NCBI GenBank assembly: GCA_046349435.1
Contig: JAXMCI010000058.1
Coordinates: 1 to 30,377 of the forward strand
DNA: 30,377 nt
Reading direction: 5' to 3'
DNA from: JAXMCI01 sp046349435
GTDB taxonomy: Bacteria > Pseudomonadota > Alphaproteobacteria > Dongiales > Dongiaceae
Shown: positions 8,580 to 15,676 of the stretch, piece after piece
Layout of the letters: each line of letters begins with the position of its first letter
Position numbering within the stretch: the stretch's first letter is position 1
Program-made: the position numbers and the translations under genes
The notes under the pieces: model-generated
Told to the model about the DNA's origin: nothing
The model's database searches: none
Seen by the model: only the letters and a program-made list of their open reading frames with translations

Positions 8580-9665
8580 TCAGCCCGCCTTGCGGATGGC
8601 GGCCCGCTTGCCGGCGAGCCGGGCGATCAGCTCGTTCCACGACTTGACGAAGGCGGCGGCGCCCTCGTCCTGCAGCTTCGCGGCGAGCGCGTCGACGTCG
8701 GTGCCGGCCTTGGCGAAGGCGGCCAGCACGCCGGCGCTGTCGCCGCCGTCCGTCGCCATCGCGGCGCCGGCCTTGCCGTGGTCGGCGACCGCCTTGAGGG
8801 TGCCCTCCGGCATGGTGTTGACGGTGAAGGGCGCCGCCAGGGCGTCGACATAGAGGGTGTCCGGGGCCTTCGGGTCCTTGGTCCCGGTGCTCGCCCAGAG
8901 CAGCCGCTGGGCGCGCGCGCCGGCATTGGCGGCGCGGCGGAAGCGGGCGGAGCTCAAGAGCTCGAGATAGGCGAGATAGGTCTGCTGCGAGGTGGCGATG
9001 CCGAGCCGGTTGGTCAGCTCGGCCGGCACCTTGCCGGCGACCGCCACGTCCCAGCGGCTGACGAAGACCGAGGCGACCGAGGCGACGGCCGGGTTGAGCC
9101 CGGCGGCGATGCGCCGCTCGACGCCGCGCATGTAGGCGTCGGCCTGGGCGAGGTACTGGGCGCGCGAGAAGAGCAGGGTGACGTTCACCGGCACGCCGGC
9201 GAAGATCGCCTCCTCGATGGCGGGCAGGCCCTCCGGCGTGCCCGGGATCTTGATGAAGAGGTTGGGCTTGCCGGCCCGGCCGTGCAGGTCGCGCGCCGCG
9301 GCGATGGTGCTCGCGGTGTCGTGGGCGAGCAGCGGCGAGACCTCGAGGGAGACCCAGCCATCGACCCCGTCGGTCCGCTGGTGGACCGGGCGGAAGAGAT
9401 CCGCGGCGCGGGTGAGGTCGGCCAGCGCCAGCTGGAAGAAGAGGTCCTCGTCCTTGCCGGCCGAGGCGCCCAGCCGGTCGATGTCGGCGTCGTAGTCGGC
9501 GCTGTTCTTGAGCGCGTGGTCGAAGATCGTCGGGTTCGAGGTCAGGCCGGTGACCGACAGCTCGTCGATGTAGCGCTGCAGCGTGCCGCTGCCGAGCAGC
9601 TCGCGCGTGATGTTGTCGAGCCACAGGCTCTGGCCGATCTCACTCAGCTTGGCGGTAGGCTTCAT
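8580..9665 (-). CDS. tal: Transaldolase (long, type 2 form)
   Basis: A 361-residue transaldolase that exchanges a dihydroxyacetone unit between sugar phosphates in the non-oxidative pentose phosphate pathway. Signature 1 is TGLTSNPTIFDHAL near residue 39, and the Schiff-base lysine lies in LFIKIPGTPEG (Lys139). The length fits the Tal subfamily of actinobacteria, cyanobacteria and some alphaproteobacteria, not the 220-residue fructose-6-phosphate aldolases. The start ATG at 9665 has AGGTGA close upstream. It appears to be a single-gene unit between the regulator and the oxygenase cassette, without other pentose phosphate genes in view. Confidence 0.95.
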   Translation of the reverse strand: MKPTAKLSEIGQSLWLDNITRELLGSGTLQRYIDELSVTGLTSNPTIFDHALKNSADYDADIDRLGASAGKDEDLFFQLALADLTRAADLFRPVHQRTDGVDGWVSLEVSPLLAHDTASTIAAARDLHGRAGKPNLFIKIPGTPEGLPAIEEAIFAGVPVNVTLLFSRAQYLAQADAYMRGVERRIAAGLNPAVASVASVFVSRWDVAVAGKVPAELTNRLGIATSQQTYLAYLELLSSARFRRAANAGARAQRLLWASTGTKDPKAPDTLYVDALAAPFTVNTMPEGTLKAVADHGKAGAAMATDGGDSAGVLAAFAKAGTDVDALAAKLQDEGAAAFVKSWNELIARLAGKRAAIRKAG

Positions 9666-9752
9666 GGTTCACCTCGCGAAGGCGCGCTGGTCGACAGGAT
9701 CGTCACTCTCTGTTGCAGATGGGCTGTCGAGACCCGATCCGCCAGCGATTGC

Positions 9753-10805
9753 CTACACGTCCCCGTAGATGAAGGACAGCAGCACGAAGCGGCGGCCGGC
9801 GGTGACGTGCATCGCCTCGTGCAGGACGGAGGAGGAGAAGACGATCGCCGCGCCGGTTTCCGGACGGTAGATCTGGTCGCCGAATTCCGGGAAGCGCAGG
9901 CCGCCGCCCTCGAACTCCTCGGTGTTGAGGTTGATCGAGCAGGCGAAGCGGCGGTGGGCGACGATCGCCGCGGTGTTGTCGCGGTGGCCGTGGGCCTCGC
10001 CGCCGCGCTCGCCCTCGTAGCAGCCGATGCGATAGCGCTCGCGCCGGGTGATGTTGTACTGGAAGGCCTTGCGGACCTCCGGGAAGACGCGCGCCTGCAG
10101 CCGGCTGTCGACCAGCTGGTTCGGCTCGGCGGCGATCAGCCAGTGGTCGATGCGGTCCTTCCGGCCGTAGTCGGGGATGCGCATCTTGTAGTCGCTGGTC
10201 ATGTCCCGGACGTTGTGCCCGGGCTCGACGAAGCGGTGCCCGGTCATGGTGTAGATCGAGATCAGCCGCTGGCAGTCGGCCCGGCTGAAGGCGTCCGGCA
10301 CGACCAGGATCGGCGGATGGCAGAGCGGGCTGGCGCGCGCCGCCCGGGCCGCCGCCACCGCCGACAGCGTGCCGGCCACGATCCCGGCACCGTCCGCCGC
10401 GAAGCGCGCCAGCACGTGCTGGTTGGGCCGCAGCAGCACGGCGCCGCCGGCGGCGCAGCCATAGGCCCGCGCGATCGCCCGGTCGGCGTCGGCGACCAGC
10501 GGAAAGGGCGATCCCAGCCGCTGCTTCAGCGCCGCCAGCCCGGCCGCCGGCGCGCCCGCCAGGACGTAGGTCCAGGTCCCGGCCGCCGCCAGCGCCGCCG
10601 CCTCCGCCAGCACCGCGTCGAAGGCGCCGCGGCGCTCCGGGTCGGGCAGGAAGACCAGCAGCAGGAAGCGGCCGGCGATGTGGTCGGCGGTCGGGTCTAC
10701 CGTGGTGCCGTCGTCGGACGGCAGCGCGAAGGGCGGCGCGATGTCGCCGATCTCGGCGCGGCCGGCCGGGGCCTCACGCCGGGTCGCTGGCGACGTAGTC
10801 TTCAT
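9753..10805 (-). CDS. Redoxin-like domain fused to 2OG-Fe(II) oxygenase
   Basis: From the ATG at 10805 (MKTTSPATRR) the protein has 350 residues, overlapping the HD gene by 32 bases. Residues about 20-165 read like an AhpC/TSA domain (GDIAPPFALPSDDGT, PFPLVADADRAIARAYGC), but the spot for the peroxidatic Cys reads FLPDPERRGAF, so peroxidase activity is not expected. Residues about 180-350 are a prolyl-4-hydroxylase-type 2-oxoglutarate/iron oxygenase: HRD gives His274 and Asp276, VLHEAMHV gives the distal His329, and TAGRRFVLLSF gives the Arg that should bind 2-oxoglutarate. It ends a tight minus-strand cassette with the HD and PLP enzymes. The substrate is unknown; hydroxylation of an amino acid or peptide is a guess. 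The further upstream extension of this frame is a shadow of the HD gene. Confidence 0.82.
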   Translation of the reverse strand: MKTTSPATRREAPAGRAEIGDIAPPFALPSDDGTTVDPTADHIAGRFLLLVFLPDPERRGAFDAVLAEAAALAAAGTWTYVLAGAPAAGLAALKQRLGSPFPLVADADRAIARAYGCAAGGAVLLRPNQHVLARFAADGAGIVAGTLSAVAAARAARASPLCHPPILVVPDAFSRADCQRLISIYTMTGHRFVEPGHNVRDMTSDYKMRIPDYGRKDRIDHWLIAAEPNQLVDSRLQARVFPEVRKAFQYNITRRERYRIGCYEGERGGEAHGHRDNTAAIVAHRRFACSINLNTEEFEGGGLRFPEFGDQIYRPETGAAIVFSSSVLHEAMHVTAGRRFVLLSFIYGDV

Positions 10806-11352
10806 AGCGCGGGCGCTCGAACAGGCGGCGGACCATCGGCTCGAAGGCGACCAGCGGCAGCGTGTCGTAGGCCGGATCGAAGGCGGTCTGGTCCCAGCGC
10901 TCGCAGAACTCGACGGTGCGCTCGAAACAGGGATGGCCGCGATACTTCTCGCGGGCGTTCCGGTCCTGGCCGTAATGGTGCCAGTAGTAGTAGCCCTGGA
11001 AGACGGCGTGCTTGGCGACCAGCCAGTGGGTCGCCTGCGAGACGTAGGGGCGCAGGATGCCGGCCGCGATGTCGGCATGGTTGTAGGGCGCCAGCACGTC
11101 GCCGATGTCGTGCAGCAGGGCGGCGACGACGGTCTCCTCGTCGGCGCCGTCGCGCTGCGCCCGGGTCGCCGTCTGCAGCGAGTGCTGCAGACGGTCGATC
11201 TTGTAGCCGATGGGGTCGCCGCCGAGCTTCTTCAGCATCGCCAGGACCTCGTCGGCGAAACCGGCGGCGTGGGCGTGGAAGCGGCGGTCGAGAAGCTGGT
11301 AGTCGTCCCAGGTTCCCTCGTCCATCCGGGTGAAGCTGACGGTCTCGTTCAT
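10774..11352 (-). CDS. HD-domain protein with six-ligand diiron pattern (PhnZ/MIOX-like oxygenase candidate)
   Basis: A 192-residue protein starting at the ATG at 11352 with GGAG upstream. An HD domain spans about residues 50-160. Putative metal ligands are His57 (LQHSLQTA), His81-Asp82 (LLHDIGD), His92 (YNHADIAAGIL), His115 (AKHAVF) and Asp154 (WDQTAF). The H...HD...H...H...D set is that of mixed-valent diiron HD oxygenases such as PhnZ, TmpB and inositol oxygenase, not only of simple HD phosphohydrolases, and the 24-residue step from the first His to HD fits PhnZ as I recall it. Many databases call such genes phosphohydrolase. Located between a PLP dehydratase-like enzyme and a 2OG oxygenase, an oxidative C-C or C-P cleavage role is plausible. 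A hydrolase role cannot be excluded. Confidence 0.82.
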   Translation of the reverse strand: MNETVSFTRMDEGTWDDYQLLDRRFHAHAAGFADEVLAMLKKLGGDPIGYKIDRLQHSLQTATRAQRDGADEETVVAALLHDIGDVLAPYNHADIAAGILRPYVSQATHWLVAKHAVFQGYYYWHHYGQDRNAREKYRGHPCFERTVEFCERWDQTAFDPAYDTLPLVAFEPMVRRLFERPRYEDYVASDPA

Positions 11353-11405
11353 CGGCTGGCTCCAGGCTGCAAGGCGGGAATCATAGCGCGTCGGCGGCGG
11401 CCTTC

Positions 11406-12401
11406 CTAGGCGGCGGCCGCGGCCGCGTCGGCGGCGCCGACATGAGTGGCGAAGGTGCCGAGGTCGATGTTGCTGCCGCAGACCACCAGCCCGACGCGCT
11501 TGCCGGCCAGCCGCTCGCGCAGCGGGCCGCAGAGCGCCGCGGTGGCGGCCGCGCCGGCCGGCTCGACCGCCAGCTTCATCTCGCGGAACAGCAGCCGCAT
11601 GCAGCGGCGCATGGCGTCGTCGTCGATCAGCACGATCTCGTCGACATGGGCGTGGGCCAGCGCGAAGCTCTGGGGCAGGGCATAGGGCGCGCCCAGGCTG
11701 TCGGCGATGGTGCGGACCCGCTCGATCTTCTCCGGCTTGCCGCTCCTGAAGCTGCGATACATCGAATCGGCGCCCTCCGGCTCGACCCCATAGACGGCCG
11801 CCTGCGGCTGCATCTGCTTCACCGCGGCGGCGATGCCGGCGATCAGGCCGCCGCCGCCGATCGGCACGATCACCGCGTCGAGCGCGGGCGCCTGGCGGCA
11901 GAGCTCCCAGCCCAGCGTCGCGGTGCCGAGCGTGGTGAGCGGGCCCTCGAAGGGATGCACGAAGCTGCGGCCCTCCTCCTGCTCGATGCGGCGGACCAGC
12001 TCGAAGGCGGCGTGCACGTCCGGCGCCAGCACCACCTCGGCGCCGTAGCTGCGGCAGCGCTCGATGCGGAACGGGTTGGCAGTCTGCATCATGACCACCT
12101 TGGCCGTCGTGCCGAGGATGCGCGCGGCATAGGCGGTGGCGATCGCATGGTTGCCGGCGCTGACCGCGGTGACGCCGCGGGCGAGCGCCTCCTTCGGCAG
12201 GTTCATCATCACGGTGAGGGCGCCGCGCGGCTTGAAGGTGCCGGTGTACTGGAAGAGCTCGAGCTTGAGCACGACCTCGGTCTTGTCGCCGGCGGCGGCC
12301 GCGATGTCCGGCCCGCGCCAGACATGGGTCGGGGTCTCGCGGACGAGGTCCCCCAGCTTCTGGCGGGCGGCGGCGATCTCGGCGACGGTCGGACTCTGCA
12401 T
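11406..12401 (-). CDS. PLP-dependent serine/threonine dehydratase-like enzyme (fold type II)
   Basis: A 331-residue enzyme of the threonine dehydratase family without the C-terminal ACT regulatory domain of biosynthetic IlvA. The PLP lysine lies in TGTFKPRGAL (Lys57), the phosphate loop reads PIGGGGLIAGIAAA, and SAGNHAIATAYAA supplies the substrate Asn loop. Such enzymes eliminate water and ammonia from a beta-hydroxy amino acid (serine, threonine, threo-3-hydroxyaspartate) or the hydroxyectoine-derived acid in EutB. The catalytic loop has TGTFK in place of the more usual TGSFK, so specificity is not assignable. Start ATG at 12401 has AGAGGAA five bases upstream. It leads the minus-strand cassette with the HD and 2OG enzymes, which suggests it acts on a hydroxylated amino compound. 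Confidence 0.9.
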   Translation of the reverse strand: MQSPTVAEIAAARQKLGDLVRETPTHVWRGPDIAAAAGDKTEVVLKLELFQYTGTFKPRGALTVMMNLPKEALARGVTAVSAGNHAIATAYAARILGTTAKVVMMQTANPFRIERCRSYGAEVVLAPDVHAAFELVRRIEQEEGRSFVHPFEGPLTTLGTATLGWELCRQAPALDAVIVPIGGGGLIAGIAAAVKQMQPQAAVYGVEPEGADSMYRSFRSGKPEKIERVRTIADSLGAPYALPQSFALAHAHVDEIVLIDDDAMRRCMRLLFREMKLAVEPAGAAATAALCGPLRERLAGKRVGLVVCGSNIDLGTFATHVGAADAAAAAA

Positions 12402-12447
12402 CGTTTCCTCTTGCTGGCGCGGCGGCATGGTTGTAGTGGCCGGCAGC

Positions 12448-13194
12448 ATGCCCGTTCCGCCGCCCGCTGCCCAGGGTTCGTCGAGCACAGATCGGCCGGC
12501 CGTCGCGGCGATCGTCGCCGACCTGGCGGCGGCTGGCCTCGCCTGGCGCGGCGGCTTCCATCCCGCGCCGCAGGACGGCGTGCCGGCGCTGCCCGGCGGC
12601 CGGGCGGCGGCGACCCTGATTCTCGCCGGCACGGTGGGCTCGGCCTGGTGGGCGGATTTCGCGCCGTCGCCCGAGGCCCGCGACGGCGCGGCCGACCCGC
12701 TCGATCGCTGGTCGCGGCGGCTGCTGACGGATCTGGCGGCCCGGCACGCCGCGGCGGCGCTGTTCCCCTTCGGCGGCCCGCCCTACCTGCCGTTCCAGCG
12801 CTGGGCCGGGCGTGCCGAGCCGGTGGCGCCGTCGCCGCTCGGCATCCTGATCCATCCCGAGTACGGGCTCTGGCACGCCTATCGCGGCGCACTCGCCTTC
12901 GCGGAGCGGCTCGCCCTGCCGGCGCCCCCGGCCGCGCCGAATCCCTGCGCCTCGTGCCGCGGGCGGCCATGCCTCGAGGCCTGCCCGGTGGGCGCCTTCG
13001 CGGCGGCCGGCTACGACGTCGCGCGATGCGTCGCCCACCTCGACGGGCCGGCCGGCGGCGCCTGCGTCGCCGCGGGCTGTCAGGCGCGGCTTGCCTGTCC
13101 GGTCGGGTCCGATTATCGCTATGCACCGGCGGCCGCCGGGTTCCACATGGCCGCCTTCCTGCGGGCGCGGCGCGGGCACGGCACGAGAGGGTGA
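12448..13194 (+). CDS. Two-cluster ferredoxin-like protein
   Basis: A 248-residue protein from the ATG at 12448; an in-frame ATG at 12427 is also possible, and both lie just upstream of the divergent PLP gene. The C-terminal third holds CASCRGRPCLEACP (Cys167, 170, 175, 179), a C-x2-C-x4-C-x3-CP variant of the 4Fe-4S motif, then Cys194, 206, 211 and 217 ending in CPVG. It could therefore hold two iron-sulfur clusters. The N-terminal two thirds contain FPFGGPPYLPFQRW and the GILIHPEYGLWHAYRGAL segment, reminiscent of the non-catalytic part of epoxyqueuosine reductase-like proteins. Similar proteins are usually labelled ferredoxin in alphaproteobacteria. It is two bases from the amidotransferase start, so the two are probably co-translated. 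Its electron partner is unknown. Confidence 0.78.
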   Translation: MPVPPPAAQGSSSTDRPAVAAIVADLAAAGLAWRGGFHPAPQDGVPALPGGRAAATLILAGTVGSAWWADFAPSPEARDGAADPLDRWSRRLLTDLAARHAAAALFPFGGPPYLPFQRWAGRAEPVAPSPLGILIHPEYGLWHAYRGALAFAERLALPAPPAAPNPCASCRGRPCLEACPVGAFAAAGYDVARCVAHLDGPAGGACVAAGCQARLACPVGSDYRYAPAAAGFHMAAFLRARRGHGTRG

Positions 13195-13195
13195 G

Positions 13196-13948
13196 ATGGC
13201 GAGGTTCCTGCTGGTGCATCACGGCGTCGACCGCGAGGAGCGGGTGGAGCCGATGCTGGCCGCCAAGGGGCACAGCGTCGACTGGCTGCGGCCGCCGGCG
13301 GGCGAGCGGCTGCCGGCCGACACCAGCCGCTATGCCGGGGTCGTGGTGTTCGGCGGCGCGATGCATGTCGAGCATGCGCCGCAGCTGCCCTGGCTGCAGG
13401 AGGAGATCGGCTGGATCACCGACCATGTCGCCGGCGGCGGCGCGCTGCTCGGCATCTGCCTCGGCAGCCAGCTGCTGGCCCACGCGCTGGGCGGCCGGGT
13501 CGGCGCCCATCCCGAGGGGATGACGCAGATCGGCTACTTCCCGGTGCAGGCGACGCCGGCCGGTTCCGGGCTGTTCCCCGACCCGCCGCTCGACGTCTAT
13601 CACTGGCACGAGCAGGGCTTCGAGCTGCCGGCCGGCGCCGAGCTGCTGGCGACCGGCCCCGACTTCCCCAACCAGGCCTTCCGCCATGGCCGGTGCTACG
13701 GCCTGCAGTTCCACCCGGAGGTGACGCCGCGCATGCTGCGGCGCTGGCTGGAGGACGGCGCGCACCAGCTGACCCGGCCGGGGGCGCGGCCGCTGGAGCG
13801 GCAGCTGGCCGACTGCGAGCGCTGCAACGACCGGCTCGCCGGCTGGCTCGACGCCTTTCTCGATCACTGGACGGCCGTCGCCGTCGCGCCGGCAGGGACG
13901 CCCCGAAGCGCTGTTGCACAGCCTGCCGCCCAACCATTAAATTACTGA
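13196..13948 (+). CDS. GMP-synthase-like class I glutamine amidotransferase
   Basis: A 250-residue stand-alone GATase. The catalytic triad is visible: Cys88 in LLGICLGSQLLAHALGG, and His173 and Glu175 in GLQFHPEV. The oxyanion strand is VVFGGAMHVEH. This type, related to the GuaA amidotransferase domain but without the synthetase, occurs as a free-standing protein of poorly known role; some members hydrolyse gamma-glutamyl compounds. The start was chosen at 13196, one base after the ferredoxin stop TGA, with GAGAGGG just upstream. A weak proline/alanine-rich tail from residue 232 has no homology signal I recognise. Confidence 0.9.
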   Translation: MARFLLVHHGVDREERVEPMLAAKGHSVDWLRPPAGERLPADTSRYAGVVVFGGAMHVEHAPQLPWLQEEIGWITDHVAGGGALLGICLGSQLLAHALGGRVGAHPEGMTQIGYFPVQATPAGSGLFPDPPLDVYHWHEQGFELPAGAELLATGPDFPNQAFRHGRCYGLQFHPEVTPRMLRRWLEDGAHQLTRPGARPLERQLADCERCNDRLAGWLDAFLDHWTAVAVAPAGTPRSAVAQPAAQPLNY

Positions 13949-14038
13949 ATCACATGGAATTTCACGTTGTCCTTCCAGGGTCCGATGGGCTATCTACCGC
14001 CCAGTTCCGCCGTCGCACTCCACAGGGGGATCCGAGCC

Positions 14039-15019
14039 TTGCGCATCCCGTTCCTCACCGCCCTGCTGGCCGCTGTCCTGGCCATCGGTCCGGCAGCCGC
14101 CGCCACCAACAGCACCACGCAGAAGACCACCACCACCACGACCAAGGCCGCCGCCACCAAGCCGAAGCCGAAGCCCGCCGCCAAGACCCAGGCGAAGCCG
14201 GCCGTGAATGACGGCAAGGTCCATATCGACGCGGCGCTGACCTCGGGCGCCCGCCTGATCACCAAGCCGATCCAGTGGACCATCACCAAGGCGAGCGCCG
14301 ACCCGGCCAAGCCGGGCGAGGTCGTGCACAACTCCACCGCGCCCTCGATCGCGGTGGCGCTGCAGCCCGGCGACTACTCGGTCAAGGCGGTGCTCGGCCT
14401 GCAGACGGCGACGTCGCCGCTCAAGGTCGTCGCCGGCAAGCCGAACCACCTCACCGTCGACATGCATGCCGGCTACATCACGCTCTCGATGATTCCCAAC
14501 GCCGGCAGCCCGAGGATCACCCAGCCGATCAACTGGGAGATCTACACCTACGTCCGCGGCAAGCGGGCCGATGCCGGCAAGAAGATGGCCGCCACGGTCG
14601 GGCCCAATGCCGAGTTCTACCTGCCGGCCGGCGGCTACACCGTTCGTGCGACCTACCAGAACACGGTCAGCGAGGTGGTCGTGCCGCTCGGGCCGGGCAT
14701 CGGCTACGACTACACCATCAACCTCTATGCCGGCCGGCTCAGCCTGAACGCGGTCAGCGTGCGCGGCACGACCCCGGTCGACAAGGTGACCTGGCAGATC
14801 GTCAAGGCCACGCCCGGGGCCGATGGCGCCCGCGAGCCGATCACCGAGCTGACCGGCGCCACGCAGGACTTCATCCTGCGCGAGGCCAAGTACGTCGCCA
14901 TCGTCAAGGCGGCTGCCATCACCTACGAGGTGCCGTTCGAGATCAAGTCGGGCAGAGCGACCCGGGTGAAGGTCACCCTGGCGCCCGACGGCAAGTCCAA
15001 GGCGAGCGTCAACGGCTGA
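14039..15019 (+). CDS. Exported protein with Thr/Lys-rich linker and three repeated beta-type domains
   Basis: The best start is the TTG at 14039 with AGGGGGA nine bases upstream, because it gives a compact signal peptide (MRIPFLTALLAAVLA, cleavage after AAA); in-frame starts at 13967 and 13985 only add a poor leader. Residues about 23-55 are a low-complexity linker of Thr, Lys, Pro and Ala. Then come three related units of about 85-90 residues starting near 61, 146 and 233, each with a conserved (K)xxxWxI strand (KPIQWTI, QPINWEI, DKVTWQI) and ending in a PGDYSVKA or AGGYTVRA-like strand. They probably fold as Ig-like sandwiches. A cell-surface or periplasmic binding or scaffold role is inferred. 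No family recognised. Confidence 0.72.
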   Translation: MRIPFLTALLAAVLAIGPAAAATNSTTQKTTTTTTKAAATKPKPKPAAKTQAKPAVNDGKVHIDAALTSGARLITKPIQWTITKASADPAKPGEVVHNSTAPSIAVALQPGDYSVKAVLGLQTATSPLKVVAGKPNHLTVDMHAGYITLSMIPNAGSPRITQPINWEIYTYVRGKRADAGKKMAATVGPNAEFYLPAGGYTVRATYQNTVSEVVVPLGPGIGYDYTINLYAGRLSLNAVSVRGTTPVDKVTWQIVKATPGADGAREPITELTGATQDFILREAKYVAIVKAAAITYEVPFEIKSGRATRVKVTLAPDGKSKASVNG

Positions 15020-15024
15020 CCCGG

Positions 15025-15050
15025 CGGGCGGCGGCCACGGCCGCCGCCCG
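15025..15050. terminator. Strong GC hairpin after the three-repeat protein
   Basis: CGGGCGGCGGCC and GGCCGCCGCCCG form 12 perfect base pairs with a two-base centre, five bases after the stop of the exported repeat protein. ATCCTTCTCT follows, a weak pyrimidine tail. The next gene converges and ends at 15059, so the hairpin can serve both strands. Confidence 0.6.
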
Positions 15051-15058
15051 ATCCTTCT

Positions 15059-15550
15059 CTACTGCAGCAGCGACAGGCCGCGATCGGGATAGCGTCCCGG
15101 CGCGGCGGCCGCGGGCCGTACCGGCAGGACCAGCCCGGCGGCGGCGAAGTGACGGGCGACCCGGTCGGCATGGTCGGCGGCCGCGCGGGCCGCCGCGGCC
15201 GGCAGGCAATCCTGGAGCAGGGTGGCCGCCAGGCTGTAGCAGCAGCGCTGGCAGCCGCCGACGACCCGCAGCAGCAGCGCCTCGTCGGCGCCGAGCACCC
15301 GGCATCCGCCGCAGCGCAGGTCGAGCGGCCGCGTATGGTGCTGGGCCAGCACCGTCATCATGCAATGGAAGGGGAGGATCGCCTCCTCGACGCCGGCGAC
15401 GGTGAAGCCCTGGCGCAGCCGCGGCATGGCCTCGGCGATGTTGCGATGGTGAGCCACCCAGTGGCGGCAGGCCCAGAGCAGGAACTGCTCGGCGAGCGTG
15501 AATCCGGCCAGCTCGTCCGGCGTCGGTCGGTTGTCGGCGGCGGTGCGCAT
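15059..15550 (-). CDS. Small cysteine-containing protein of unknown function
   Basis: A 163-residue protein from the ATG at 15550, chosen over the upstream in-frame ATG at 15607 because GGGGAGAG lies directly before it. The sequence is mostly helical, with LAGFTLAEQFLLWACRHW near the N-terminus and HHRNIAEAMPRL following. A Cys cluster, RCGGC then about 18 residues later GGCQRCC, suggests metal or cofactor binding, and His residues cluster around LAQHHTRP. I do not recognise the family. An AT-rich dyad 43 bases upstream suggests dedicated regulation, perhaps by a metal-responsive repressor. Nothing else is on its transcript. Confidence 0.68.
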   Translation of the reverse strand: MRTAADNRPTPDELAGFTLAEQFLLWACRHWVAHHRNIAEAMPRLRQGFTVAGVEEAILPFHCMMTVLAQHHTRPLDLRCGGCRVLGADEALLLRVVGGCQRCCYSLAATLLQDCLPAAAARAAADHADRVARHFAAAGLVLPVRPAAAAPGRYPDRGLSLLQ

Positions 15551-15592
15551 CGGCTCTCCCCGTGACGTTGAAGAGCAGACGATAGGACGCCT

Positions 15593-15621
15593 TAAATGCG
15601 ATTGCAACTCATTCGCATTTA
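15593..15621 (-). promoter_or_regulatory. AT-rich operator-like dyad (Fur/Irr-like?) upstream of the small Cys protein
   Basis: TAAATGCGA and TCGCATTTA are perfect 9-base arms with an 11-base centre. On the minus strand the centre reads AATGAGTTGCAA, so the whole looks like the TGCGAATGA...TGCA boxes seen before iron-regulated genes. It is one of the most AT-rich patches in the window and lies 43 bases before the ATG at 15550, within promoter range. The assignment to Fur or Irr is by appearance only. Confidence 0.42.
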
Positions 15622-15676
15622 CTGAGACGCCCAGCCGATCCGCCCCCGCCGCGACGGCGGGGGCGGCCGGCGCGGC

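Noticed and set aside
8778..11333. An 851-residue plus-strand open frame
   Set aside because: Low-complexity, antisense to transaldolase, the 2OG oxygenase and the HD gene.
11442..13523. A 693-residue plus-strand open frame
   Set aside because: Runs antisense to the PLP enzyme and out of frame through the ferredoxin and amidotransferase; no domain.
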